Translations under genes and position numbers: made by a program | NCBI RefSeq assembly: GCF_000001735.4 | Contig: NC_003071.7 | Location: 10,347,151-10,411,150 of the forward strand | DNA length: 64,000 nucleotides | Reading direction: 5' to 3' | Source: Arabidopsis thaliana | Taxonomy: Eukaryota; Streptophyta; Magnoliopsida; Brassicales; Brassicaceae | Part shown: positions 32,997 to 45,868 of the stretch, piece after piece | How positions within the stretch are numbered: the stretch's first letter is position 1 | How the letters are laid out: each line of letters begins with the position of its first letter | Notes under the pieces: model-generated | Seen by the model: the letters and a program-made list of their open reading frames with translations, nothing else | The model's database searches: none | Told to the model about the DNA's origin: nothing

Positions 32997-35474
32997 ATGG
33001 CGGCCGCGAAACTCGTGGCGTTGTTACTTCTTCTCGCCTTGGTTTTCAATTTCACCACTTGTATCTTTGCCGACGCTGGAATCGACGGCGGCGATGAACC
33101 GAAACTTAGATCCGACGGCGGTGATATCGAATTGGATCAGCTTAATGCTAAAATCCGTGCCCTAGGTTACACTCAGAACTTTACAGTTACTTCAATTTTA
33201 CTTCTATGTCAATCGTGAAAATTTGCTATGGCTTGTGTGAATTTCTCAAATTAATTTTTGTTTTCTTCTTTTTTGGTTGGTGAAGAATCTCAGATTGATG
33301 ATAAAACCAAGGAACTTAAAGGCAGAGAAGAGTTAGTAACAGAGAAGGAGAAACTTCTTCAAGAGAGACAAGACAAAGTTGCTTCTTTGGAGACTGAGGT
33401 TTCTTCACTAAGGGTATGCATGCATCTTTTAGTGTCTCACTGAAATTGCTTCCATGTTCAGATATAGATTGCCTTTATATATCAATCTTTGTTTCCAGAA
33501 AAAAGGTTCATCAGATTCTGTGGAACTGTTGAGTAAAGCTCAAGCACGAGCTACTGAATTAGAGAAGCAGGTGAGTTCATTATTTGAGAACCCATCTTTT
33601 ATATGCACGTAAGTTTCTAAATTCTACATTATACTTGTGAATTCAGGTTGAGGTACTTAAGAAATTTCTGGAGCAGAAAAACAAGGAGAAAGAATTGATA
33701 GAAGCTCAGACTAGTGAAACCGAGAAGAAGCTAAACGAATTGAACTCGAGAGTGGAGAAAGTATGTTCATTATACATCTCTTGGTTCATTTTCTCTTGAC
33801 ACACATTATTATTCATTTCAAATCATTTAAATAGAAAGTAGAAAGTATGTTCATTATGCAAATTTTCACAATCTATTCCTGCAGCTTCACAAGACAAATG
33901 AAGAGCAGAAGAACAAAATACGAAAACTTGAGCGTGCTCTTAAAATTTCTGAGGTATGACGACGCTCTTGGATTAAGTTTAGTTCCCCCTTAACTTTCGG
34001 TTTCTGCAATCACTCTCGACTCTTATCAAAATAAAATTATAGGAAGAAATGTTGCGGACAAAGCATGAAGCCACCACAAAGGCTAAGGAACTGATGGAGG
34101 TTCATGGGGCGTGGCTTCCCCCTTGGTTTGCTGTACACTGGAGTAGTTTTCAGGTGAGATTAATAGATTTTATCTTTTACGACTTTCTTGCATCATAGAT
34201 TTTCTCAATTAACTTGGACACTTCCTGGACTCAGACTGTTGCTGGGACACACTGGGACGCCCACGGCAAACCAGTTATGGAGAAAGTTACTCAAAAGGTA
34301 TTGTTAAATCCAAATTGTATGTTGATTACATGACTCTGAGAGCAAACTTATGCCTAACTAAGTTTGATCATCTTTTAGGTGACGTTAGCAAAAAATCAAG
34401 CTGAAAAATGGGCTAAACCGCACATGGCTAATGTTAAAACTGTAAGTAACTTACAGGCAATGTGTGTTATTACTCAGGAGGCTCTTATGGTTATGCTTAC
34501 GAAATTCTATTTCCAGAAATATATTCCAGCCATAAAAGAGACTGTTAAAACGCATGTTGAGCCACACGTTCAAACACTATCTACCAAAGCGAAAGAGGCT
34601 TACCATGCTTCCAAGAGTGCGGTTACACCACATATTGTCAAGTTTCAAGAACATGTAGATCCCTATTACCAGGTGAAGTATATTTTTTTCTATCTAGATA
34701 TTAATCTTTCAGCTCCATCGATGATGACAATATGCGCTTAATTTGTTTTGTTTATGCTCTCCAGGAGGCTAAAAAGTTTAGCAAGCCGTACGTTGATCAA
34801 GTGGCCACAGCCACAAAACCACATGTTGATAAGGTGAGAGCTACCATGAAGCCTTACACAACGAAGACTGTCCACTATTACAAAGAGTTCCTGGAATCTG
34901 CCTCAACTTATCACCACCAGGTTAGAATCGGAGGCACTGTGTATAATTTATAGGCATTATAGTTATGAGTAGTGTCATTTCTAGAGGAATGTGTTGTCTT
35001 TTAATCTGATAACTCTGTATATATGTGAAGCTTCAAGCCAATGTCGAAAGTAAACTGAAGAGCCATGAGCTGTTGGAACCTTTTGCCACCAAAGAGTTCA
35101 TTTGGTTTGCAGTATGTTCTCTCGTCTTGCACTCTAAGACAACATGCTTTTTTGTTGCTTCCTTTATCAGCTTAAAATTGATAAACTGTTCACTGTAGGC
35201 CTCTGCTTTGTTGGCCTTACCCATCTTCATAGTGTACAAATTCCTCTGTTCGCTCTTCTGGCAAGTTTCTTATAACGAATCATTATTTATAAGATTTAAA
35301 TTAGTTTTCAGTATATTGCTCTGTAGTTCTTAAAGATGCTCCATCCTTGATTCCACCAAATGACCTTTCGTTTGTTTGTTGTATGTTTATTGCAGCACAA
35401 AGACGAAGAAGCCTATCCGACAGTCTCATCAACATACTCGCCGTAAGGCCAGAAGGGGTCATTCTGACAAATGA
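32997..35474 (+). CDS. ER-anchored coiled-coil protein (DNA repair ATPase-related), 13 exons, 440 aa
   Basis: Exons are 32997-33165, 33286-33413, 33499-33570, 33647-33760, 33885-33953, 34043-34153, 34235-34297, 34379-34441, 34517-34672, 34765-34920, 35031-35111, 35199-35260 and 35396-35474; 441 codons with stop. A signal peptide (1-26), a long coiled coil (about 43-190), a conserved [13 protein letters not shown] block and amphipathic Lys/His/Pro repeats (KPHVDKV type, about 250-370) are followed by a transmembrane segment near 390-412 and a basic tail ending HSDK. The 'DNA repair ATPase' label reflects only the coiled coil; there is no ATPase domain. The last intron uses a GC donor (TCTG|GCAAGT). 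It matches AT2G24420 in memory. Confidence 0.9.
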
Positions 35475-36366
35475 AGTCACATGCTTTGTGTTGTTATCAC
35501 TTCCTCGTGCTATAAATATTAGAGGTACATCTCACTTTCTGCTTAAATACACGTTGCAGAACGGGTCACGAACAAAGAATTTGAGGTTACTGGATAGATA
35601 GATAGGCCAAGCCAGAACTTACTTTCCATAGAAATGAGTCTGTCTGATGTTGATATGTGATTAATATGCCAGTTTCCGAATCCTCAATGCATTGTCTTTT
35701 TGTCGGATGCAAAACGCTTTCATATTGTGTAGAAGCTATTAGCGACTAGTGACTGAGGTTAAAACTTTGGACTGATATGTGTCTAATGTTTCTTGATCTT
35801 TATCTACATTCTTGCAGGTAAAGACGGGTTTTGATGCGTTCTCTGTGAGCCTCACCTACAGTCTATATGTTTCCTTCGTTGCGTATGAAAGAAACAGCTT
35901 ATGTTAGAGGTATCTTATGGGTTTTTTTTTAATCTCGCTGTGCAAAAGTGTTCTTCACTCTCTCTGTTTTTGAGATGCCTTTTGAATATAAAGTTTTCAG
36001 TCTTTTATACAGAGAAGATTGACATCTAGAGGAAATCTACTAAGGGCTTGGTTTGTGTATTTTGTGATTCATGTGGATAAATTTGGTACTTGTGCCATTA
36101 CTCTTTAAAAGCAATCACTCTTTGTCTTTTATCTTTTTGAAAACTTTTTCTCAAAAATCGAAACCAAATTGGGAATTGTTACAGCTTTTATTTTATTTGT
36201 AACTAAAAATCATAGAGCCAGACCATAATTGGTTTGACTAGTCTTTGATTCTTAATATTTTCCTAGAACAGGTAAACAAATGCAATAGAAAGAACAACCA
36301 AAAACGTTTTACCAACAAGTAAATGGAAACAATATAAAAACCATAACTTAAACTGACAATTACCAA
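35475..36366. other. Convergent 3' region
   Basis: Holds the 3' UTR of the coiled-coil protein gene; a GTAAAG near 35819 after cag and AT-rich sequence suggest possible 3' UTR splicing, unproven. The right part is the 3' UTR of the NAC gene on minus. No gene seen. Confidence 0.4.
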
Positions 36367-39236
36367 TCAATAAGATGGCCAGTATCCATCCAAGTCCATG
36401 CACTGGCTCATCTCCACATTTCCAAACCCGTTTTCGCCATTGTACGAAGCACTAACCGCGGCAACATCCTCAAGAGACACAACAGGAGGCGGCTGGACCA
36501 GTGCACCGCCAAGGTTGAGGTTGAGCCCTGAGACAGGCATGTGGGTGTAGTTCATTAGCTGCTGATGAGAAGAGTCCATGGTGGTGCTTGTAGAGGCACG
36601 GAAGACTCTTGAGAGCTCAGCTAGGTGAACGGCGTTTGCCATGAGGGATTGGTTAATATTGAGGCTCGGGTGTGGTTGTAGATGCGGTGGGAGTTGAAGG
36701 AGGTCTGATGAGTAATTAGGATTATTGTTGTTGGTTGATAGTATTGAGGCTCTTGTGTGGTTGTTGTGGTGATGACTTGTGCTGCTGCTACTGGTGCTTA
36801 TGTATTTCTTGGTTGCTTCTGTTTTCTTGAACACTCTACACACTACCCACTCGTCTTGCTGCATTTACATGTTACATCATGAAAAATGAAATGAGAATTG
36901 TTGAGTTTATGTATATTCTTCTTGTGAAACACTAATCCCACAAAAAAAAAAAAACATTCAAGACTCGTATTTAAATCATGACCATGACATAATGTATATT
37001 TGGTAGAAGAATAACAAAGGAAAATAGTGTACCTTGGAGGTTCTATATGAGGACTTGGAGTGAAGTCGATACTCATGCATGACCCAACAAGTCTTCTCCC
37101 CACGAGGAGCTCGTCCTCTGTAAAAGACCAAAGTCTTCTTCATCCCGACCAACTCCGAGGTTGTGCTATTGAATATCTCTTTGTCTTTTCCTGTGGTTTT
37201 CCAATATCCTGTATTCGTCGCCCTATTCGTCCTCACTCCCGTCGGGTACTTCCGGTCCCGGAGGCTAAAAAAGTACCATTCTTTTCCTCCCATTTTCGCC
37301 TTCTCTATCAACATTATAAATCAGAAACTTTGTGAATAACTTGGCGATTTAGCTGACTTTTTTTTTATCAAATATTTCCAAAATTTTAGCACGTAACTAA
37401 CAATTATGTTTCTTCTTTTTTGCTTCTGTGAATGATGATAATAAATTGTTTTAGTGATGATTAATAGAGTAACTCCTTTATAAAGATAGTATTGTTGGTA
37501 TATTAGATGAATAGTAGAAAAATAAAATAGCGAAAACGTTTTGAGTTGAATAATTATGAATGTTAAAAAACTATGTTTATCTAGATTAATGATTTGTTAT
37601 GTTTTTTTTTTAATTATAATTTTAACATATGCATCATATATAGCAGAATCAATTTCTAAAACGTGAAGATTTGAAGAATGGTAAGAAAATAACGATATTG
37701 CATTTCTTTAAAGTGAAATTGCATTTTGTGTGGAGGGGAACGAAATGGACGGAGACACGAGGAGAAACCGACCCCAACACCTATACGGCTACACTCATGA
37801 ACTAGATAGTTAAGCAAGTCCAGAATCAACTATGAGCAATTCGAAATACGGGTGACAAAAGATACGAATCAGGCCTTCAAGCTTGGTTTGCCTCTAGGAT
37901 TTAAATGTAAATCACTTGTCTATTAATTGCTTTCAAAAAATCTTCAGCATTTTTGCATTTCGATGTAAAAGGTTTTTTTTTTTTCTTAATTTAAGATTTT
38001 ATTCAGAAAAATAAAAATAAAAAGTAAAGTGAAAATGTAAATGTAAATAAGTGGCCTGTTGCGGATTATTGAATTTTTTGTTATCTTAAAAATGGTTTAG
38101 TTTGGTTTAAATATAAGAAACAAAGATATTGTTAGTTTATCGGATTATGGATAGAACTAATTAAAGACAAAATAAGTAGATAAGAAATTAACGTACGTAC
38201 GGTAGTGAATGCATGACTTCCGTTCATGCAACTAATGTTTGTTAGGAAACTTCATTGTGTGACTTTCTATTTTAAAGATATATGCTTACTATTTTTTTAA
38301 ATCACCGAGTTTTTTTTTTCTCACAGAAACTTAAACTATTACATAGACTTTTTTTTTCTTGGATTGATATATATATATATATATATATATATTCCAAAGA
38401 TTAACATTTAGTATACATCTAGCCTCCGTTCGATAAGCTCATGTCTATAAGCTTATATTTAGTACAAGAAAAGAGTTTTGTAGATTGTGGATGTGATATC
38501 TAACCGGTGTACATTTTTTTTACACTAACTGACTTACGATTAGTACGTCGCCAAGAATGTACTCATGATATTATGGCATTTTCATTAGGCAAAAAATATA
38601 GATAGTGGGTGTTATGAACTTTTAAATGCTTCCCAAAATAGAAAGATCATTTAACATGAACACTATGTTTTCCGTTTAAATACACACACATTTATGTGTT
38701 ATGTGTGTACAAGTAGTATATCCATATACACATCCATGCGCACACACACAAACACATATATATGGTTCATTTAAGTCATGTTACTCATGTGTGTATTAGT
38801 TGTATATGTGTAAAGATATCCAAAGCAATAAGCAATATGCATATATAAAGACACATATTCCTTTGGATATCTTTAAATCCAAATAATATAGGTCTTACCA
38901 AATTTTAAAGAAATCAAAGATATATATCAATATATATATATATTATATATACATGTATCGACATAGGAAAAAAAATATGTTTATTCATACATGTGATCTT
39001 TTAATTTGTGTGTGTCTACGAATAAGAGACTTAAGATAAATTAACGTACCAGGAAGCTCCCATGGCTCGGACTTGTTAAGATCAACGTCAGCGATTGCTT
39101 TCCCGGTGAAGTTTTGATCGGCAATCTTATTAACCAAGTAATATGAGATTAGCTCCTCATCCGTCGGATGAAATCTGAAACCCGGTGGCAAAGCTTCTTC
39201 TTCTTTCTTATGCTGCTGATGATCTCCTTGTTCCAT
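36367..39236 (-). CDS. NAC038: NAC transcription factor, CUC-like, 3 exons, 316 aa
   Basis: Exons on minus are 39050-39236, 37033-37304 and 36367-36858. The NAC domain (about 16-165) shows [19 protein letters not shown], the EPWELPG motif, [59 protein letters not shown] and [11 protein letters not shown] (subdomains A to E). The tail is Ser, Asn, His and Pro-rich, typical of a transactivation region, ending DLDGYWPSY. It binds DNA in the nucleus. Intron 1 is unusually long (37305-39049, 1745 bp) and contains a (TA)n run at about 38370-38395. No miR164 target site is visible in exon 3. The symbol comes from recall of AT2G24430. Confidence 0.95.
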
Positions 39237-42200
39237 TTTATATGATCTTTAGTTTACTCCAAATCCAAGAACCTTTTTATACCTGCTTAAAACACATAGT
39301 AACAAGTCTAAGTTTCACATAGATCCTAGCGTTCTACAACTGTTTATCCATAAGACAAAGGTATTAAAGGAGGAATTCGAAAGAAGAGAGAATAGTAAAA
39401 GATCGATATATATGTATGATATGTATAGGGTGAGAAATTGGGCTTACTTGTATAGATGAGGAAAAACCAGACAACTAAAACTTTTATGAGATTAGGGTTT
39501 TGATGGTATTTATATATCATGAGACAAGGATGACTTGCGACTATTCTTAGGAGGAAAAAGATGAAGGAAGACGACAAAGAGTAGGGTTTTTTTCTTCTTA
39601 CTTTATCGTGAATGGGATTAAAAAACAATTACGCTAACACGGTTTTGATTAATTTATAAATACATACACATATTTATCAATTCTAAGTTTTGTTAGCATA
39701 TTTAGAAAACCCAATTACCATCTAAGTTTGAAAGACATAGAATTTTCAATAAGACGCTGTAAGAATATAATTTACATTTCAGTGTTTATGTGATTGTTTA
39801 TAAATAATTAAATAACATTACTATTGTATGGGGTAGAAATTATTATGTAGAAAAGGGAGGAAAATGTGGAAGAGAGTGTGTGCATGAAGCTCTCACCTAA
39901 TAAGGGTCTTCAAGTACAAGGTACATGCAGCTAAACCTCACACGTCCAAATTTTATCCTTTGTTTATTTTGTGTAGTTGGTCAAGAAATTCTCCTTTTAG
40001 GACCCTTATTAATTCATCTTAGCTTATACATATATACAGATATACTTATACACACACCCACATGTGTATATTCCCTATATATATGAATGAACTATGTTGG
40101 TGTTAAGAACGGAAAAAAAAAAACCTTATGTTGGTGTTGGTGTCGGATCACGCACGAGCCGGTCCGTTTTGTTGCTAATTACGACTCCCAAAAAAAATCA
40201 TATGTTTGGTTTAGGGGTCAATGGTCGATGGTCAAAGAATCAAATGGTTTATATGATTTAATTCAAATATAAAATGGTCATGAATAACACATCAAATAAA
40301 GAAAGAAGGAAGACTACCCATATATATGGACTATGGATGGATCCAAGTTTTCTCACTGTCTTTTCCACGTGAACAATTTTGTTCCAAATATTAGCTATTC
40401 TTCTATATAATTAAACACAATAAAATATTTACTGTTTTCCCAAAAATAAATTACCAAAAAAGGACACATAATAATTAATGACAATTTTATTTTTTGACTT
40501 TTTTTTATTTTGTCCATTTATGTTTTTATTTTATTCGAGTTGGTATATATTCACAAAAAAATTGATTATTCACAACTTGATCACGTATCTGTTGAGAATC
40601 AAATTAAAGACCTCCAAAGAAAAGAGATTTAATGGGAAAAAAAAACTCCCGATGTGACTGTAAACTCTTCTCCTCAACAAAACTTGTGACATTTTTGTTA
40701 CCTCGACAAGAAAAAAGAAGAAGAAGAAGAGAAGTTATGCTCGCTGAGTGCAAGCGTTGAGTTTTCTTTTCAAGTAGATATATCAGTTTGTTGAAAGTAA
40801 GTGTTGAGTTTACGTTTAATTGGAAAGTGAATTTTAGCTTGCTAAAATTAAATGTTGCGTTATCTCTTCGCATATAAATAGATTGCAGTTCTGTGGATGT
40901 AATTTTGAGTTCTATCTTCACACAAAAATAATTTAGCTCGTTGAGGCTGTTTTGAGTTCAATCTTCTTAGAAAAGTACTAAGTATTGAGTCATCTCTTCC
41001 GCTCAAGACCGCAAAATGACCAATGTTAGTTCCATATATAATATATCTAAGATCAGATATGGATGAGTTTGCGTGTGTGTAATTTGAGTCTCCTTCAATT
41101 ATCTTAAGGATTTCATGTGATCATTCAACAACCCGCTGATTAATTCGCTCCAACACAAATACATATTTGGAAATCAACCTAGCATTTTAGGTACCCTCAC
41201 TTCAAGATCATTTTGTATAAACGTAATATATAATCATTCTTTACGGTCCAAATATTGCGGACACATTGTTGGTTTTCTTCCAAACTTTTTCCGACGTCTT
41301 GTCCTAATATATTGATTTTGCCCGACAAAAAAAAGGTGTATAGAGTAATTAATCAATGGAAACCTAACATTTAACTTTGAAGTTTTGAAATTCCGGTTTG
41401 ACTGACTAGTGGTAGGATAGAAATAACTTGAAACAAAACAACAACATAACTTAGAAAGATTTAGATTCATATTCTCATAATTAGAAGAAAAAAACTAGCT
41501 TAGACTCCGACTATACATCGTCAAAAGTACATGGAATAATTGAACAATAGGGCTTACTAGATATTTAATATTAATAAAATAAAGAATTTGAATCAACAGT
41601 TATCGCAATTATCACTATAAGAAGTACCATTGTATAAACTATATTGTTGCTCAAATTTTCTTTGAAATACGATAACATTTTATTTTATTACCAAATGAAA
41701 CATGCCAATTTTGAAAAAAAGTCATGCCAATTATACCATGAGAAGATATATTATAGTATATCTTCCCACATATTCTTATATTTCGTAGTCTTCCAGAAAA
41801 TGTAGTAGGTTTAACTTATCAAACACTTCAAGTAAGAAAATGAAATGCGTCTTTAATCAACGACGAATGTCCCGATCATTAGAACCTACCGTTCTTTGTT
41901 CATTTTACCTCTAATGTTTCCTACGAAGCTACCATTATTACGTAGATAACCATTTTTTATTAACAAAATATGTAAAAGATTGTTATAATCTGTTTACAGT
42001 TCAACTTTTTCAAATGTTAGGATATGCTCACCCGTACAAGAAATTACGACACATTTATCTCATCATATTATCTTTCGCGTATATGATTGGGCAAACATTC
42101 TCACTAATCTAAAGCAAATTTGAATGATCTAGTTTTAGAAAAATCCGAACCATGCATGTTAATAGAAAATATTCACTCGAGAGCCTTTAAAATTTTGAAA

Positions 42201-42908
42201 ATCTCATTTTATATGAAAACGACCTTCTTTTTTTTTACTATGATTGTTGATTAATTGGGTTTATTTTTGCATCATATAGCAGCTTCAATTTTTTCTTCTT
42301 TTATTTCCAATATACTTTTTTATTTTATCTAAGTGATACATAACCTTTTTAGTGTTAATACATCTTAATTTAGTCATTATGAAGATTGCATGACAGATCT
42401 ACAAAACTTCTTACAGTGACGTAGACGTAGTTTGATTAATTTTAATACATATTTGTTTTGGTAACACCTACAAACTTCTTACAACATGATCCACCGATGA
42501 CCGATGTGTGAATGTGAACATTAACCGATTTGTGTGAATATGAACATTAACCGATTTGTGTGAATGTTCACTATATGCATGGACATTCATCAATATCCCA
42601 AAGTTACTTTATCGTGTACGTATACTTTATATCGATATATATCTACTTATTATGCACTTTTATTTAATTTCATAAAATTTTGTGCACTTTAATTTCTTTC
42701 TCCATCATTTTGATTTTCAGAAAAAAGAGCATGAATCAGTTATTTAGTCCAAAAAGATTGTAATTTTACAACACAAAAATGCTCCCAATATAAGTTTAAG
42801 AAAGTATCATCCCACTATATTTTACTTCAATTGTAGTTTTGAATTTTTCGTTTGTATGGAGTTGTAGCATATTTTTATAATCTTAAAACAATCTCATATA
42901 ACTTTGTG

Positions 42909-43014
42909 GTGGTGAGTGGGTCATTTGACCCCAAATTTTTTTTTATTTTATGTTATTTAAGGTTATAAATAAATTAAAAAAAAATAGCATGGAGTCAATT
43001 AACCCACTCACCAC
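42909..43014. repeat. Small foldback element (MITE-like), about 106 bp
   Basis: The left arm gtggtgagtgggtcatttga and right arm tcaattaacccactcaccac are inverted copies with a few mismatches; the left end has an extra gtg. The AT-rich centre is not conserved between arms. The size and arrangement fit a MITE; flanking duplication is not clear. Confidence 0.55.
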
Positions 43015-43046
43015 AATTTAGCTCTACATGTGATTATATACTACCC

Positions 43047-43112
43047 GAGTTACCAATATTTCATATACATGTCGACATTTACATCAACATGTATATGAAA
43101 TATCGGTAACTC
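43047..43112. repeat. Near-perfect hairpin, 26 bp arms, 14 base loop
   Basis: The arm at 43047-43072 (gagttaccaatatttcatat...) and the arm at 43087-43112 are reverse complements with a single mismatch (a/g at the centre of ccaat/ccgat). The loop is cgacatttacatca. It could be a young inverted duplication, a recent MITE relic or a small-RNA hairpin. Confidence 0.8.
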
Positions 43113-43973
43113 ATAAATCACTAGTAAATTACAAGTTGATATAAACATATCTACTTAATCGAGAAAATGACACATTCATGGAAGAAAGTATTGATTTGAT
43201 GCGGAATTCATGCTTGGTATGCTACTTGTAACACACTTCAAATATAATTCTGGTATTTTTACCGTACGATAATCAATAAAAGTCTTTGATTTTGATTTGT
43301 AATTTGTCTTTATCTAAATTTAATAAATCTTTGCACAAATTTGCAAGCAACAATCTTTCGAGATGGACACGTACCTAGTAGTCCAATCCCAACAGTATAG
43401 TATATATCGACTTAGGTGGTTAACTAATGACAGATTCCATTTCTTAGCTAAATTTTGTTTTTAACCTATTTGGCTATTTTATGTTTTGACTCTTCGAATA
43501 CTCCCTATGTTCCAATTTCCAAGTAGTCTTGGACTACTCTTGGCTTGTTTAAGGTCTTTTCATAATCATTAACTATCTTCTTTTAAGTATGTTTTACTAA
43601 TCCTGAAACGTTTTCTTTCCACTGATTAATCAGCAACTTCTGCAACGTTTTCTTTCCATTGATTGACCCAAACAGCATGTTGTGCTAATCTTTAGAAATA
43701 AAACGTCACGATGTGTTATACTGATGATCACTTAAACACACGCCTTTTATTATCACAGCGACCATAATCGAACAGTGTCAGTGTCTTTATTATTCATCAG
43801 TTAATCTTGACTGTCCATTAAAAATTTGATGACGTGTCCTTCCAAGGTAACTTTTAACCTTCTAACGTCTTTTTAACTAAAGTAAAAGTAAAAATATAAA
43901 AAAAGTGAAATATCTAGAGAGAGACAGAGAGCCCATTTGGTGCGGAGGTTGACAGAGCTTTAGTTCCGTACAA

Positions 43974-45342
43974 ATGGCGAGTAAGAAGGTTGACGGAGAA
44001 GGAAAAGGGAAAGCTATAGCGAATACGAGGATGCTTCGAAGCATGGATCGAAAGACTCGAAGCGATACTAAGCGAGATGGTTCTTCTTCTAAGCTCATGA
44101 AGATCGAATCTCCGGAGAAGAAGAAACGGAAGACGACGAAAGCGAAGAATGTTGGAGCTGCGAAGAAGAAGGTAAAGAAAGAAGAGGTAGCTGTGAAAAT
44201 CGAGAAAGAGGAGGAGGAAGATGATGATGCTGCAGAGAAAGAAGAAGATGACGACTCCGATAAGAAGAAGATTGTGATCGAGCATTGGTAAACGAAATGT
44301 CTCTCTCGGCTTTGGTTTTTTTCTTTTAGAGTTTCTGGAGAAAATTGGGGGAAAATGTAGTAGCGAGTATTTAGGGATTTTGTTCTCCGATATTGAAGCT
44401 AATCTTTGGTTTTGTACACAATGTGTCATTCGCCTATATAATTGATTCAATTTCGTTGCTTAGGTTGAAATGTGATCTATTATCGTATTTGGTTATGTTT
44501 CTTAGTGTGGTTTTGATTGATGTTAGGTTTCGTTATGTTGCTGATGTTTGTTTGTTGTTGTTTTCCTGAAGCAAACAATGCAAATCATTCAAGGAGAGGG
44601 CTAATGAGGTGAAGGAAGGTCTAGAGGAAGCTGTTCCTGGCATCATTGTCACTGTGAATCCTGATAAGGTAGTGAATCTTTTGCTGCAGATGTATATATT
44701 TGTCATTGATGCTTGTTGTTTATGATTGTTTGTACCAATGTGTGCATTAATAAGCTAATTCTTTCCTTTTTGATCTGCTTTAACAGCCAAGGCGTGGTTG
44801 CTTTGAGATTCGAGAGGAAGGCGGCGAGACATTCATCAGTCTTTTGGTAAGTTTTTCACTCTCATACTTGAATGTAGTATGCCAGTTAGTCGCACTTATG
44901 TGAGTGACTTGTTCCAGTTGGATTGATGTTTCTCGTCGTGTCTGTATCTATTCGCATAACATAGTTTCTTTGATGGTATACTTTAAAAAGTGAAAATCAA
45001 CTTTATTTTCTTAAGCTCACACGAAATTGAGGCTATTTTTGCTGAGTCAACTGATCACCAATGAGGTTTTGTTAGAGCATTCATAAAATGGCCTTTGGTT
45101 GTTTGCTTTTTAACTGAATCAAGTTGAGTGCTAAGTTGTTTGAAATAAGAACAAACTAGCAGATCTGATTGTTAGTGACTAGGTGTACAATAAGAAAATG
45201 TTTGCTTTCATGTTCTTTATTCTCAGATGTATATAGAAGATGATGTGATTTTCTTATGTAGGCTATGAAGCGCCCATTTACACCGATGAAGGAACTTAAC
45301 ATGGAAGAGGTCATTGCGGACATCGTAGAGAAGATTAAGTAA
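43974..45342 (+). CDS. SelH-like CxxC thioredoxin-fold protein, 4 exons, 183 aa
   Basis: Exons are 43974-44287, 44572-44668, 44787-44846 and 45262-45342. The first 100 residues are Lys/Glu-rich with a basic nuclear-type segment (EKKKRKTTKAK) and an acidic run. CKQC lies at 105-108 next to a beta-strand IVIEHC, followed by FKERANEVKEGLEEAVPG and GCFEIREEGGETFISLL, which is the Rdx/SelH-type fold. The redox site is all cysteine, as expected in plants, which lack selenocysteine. Intron 1 splits the first Cys codon. Probably a nuclear redox protein; it is often labelled 'selenium binding', for which the sequence gives no direct support. Confidence 0.88.
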
Positions 45343-45868
45343 CACAGCTAGTAGGTTCTACCAATGCCGAGTCTTTCGTTTCCTCCTTGGCCCTCGGCTA
45401 ATAGGCTTCAATATCTGACTATCTAGAGCAACTGCAGGATTTTTTAGGCTTAATTTTGATATATTGGTGAAAACCATTTGAGCACGGTTTCGTCGTTTGG
45501 TAGTGCTTGATCGGCTTTGTGCAGTTTCTTTATGCTAAAACTTCCTGATATATATGGGATTAAGTCTGTCTTCGTAATGCTAGTTTGAAGCAATTCGTTT
45601 CGTTTCATTTATTGTTGGATTGTGTTTGGCGTTCAATTACGTTACGGATTGGATGAATGAAGATAAAACATTTAGTTACAATGTGGTAATACAAGCTTCA
45701 CAGGACAGAACATCACACTTTCATTGTCTAATGATAAATGATTGAGGTACAATAATGTGAGTAGAAATTGTTAGTGTCTTTGATCCACTTCGTATCACCA
45801 TTGCCTCTGTCTATGTTCGAGTCTCATTATCAGTTTAATTTATCCTCGACTCGCTGTCTTAAATCATC
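45343..45868. other. Convergent 3' region
   Basis: Contains the 3' UTRs of the SelH-like gene (+) and FLA3 (-). No gene seen. Confidence 0.45.

Larger units (their letters stand above)
39237..43973. other. 4.7 kb AT-rich spacer between NAC and SelH-like genes
   Basis: The left part is the NAC promoter and 5' UTR. The rest is AT-rich with no coding signal I trust. Two foldback structures (42909-43014 and 43047-43112) and a short tandem repeat at about 42500-42565 (gtgtgaatatgaacattaac type, 2-3 copies) are the only structures seen. Its length and low coding content fit a large regulatory region for a CUC-like developmental gene, but this is inference. Confidence 0.45.

Noticed and set aside
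36367-36858. Possible miR164 target site in NAC exon 3, as in CUC1/CUC2
   Set aside because: No sequence close to the miR164 target consensus is present in this exon.
38370-38395. (TA)n tract as a possible regulatory or origin element
   Set aside because: A plain microsatellite within an intron; similar runs occur near 50070 and 59950.
43914-44450. 178-codon minus-strand frame over the SelH-like gene
   Set aside because: It is the antisense shadow of the Lys/Glu-rich exon 1, giving an implausible Ser/Leu/Phe-rich product.
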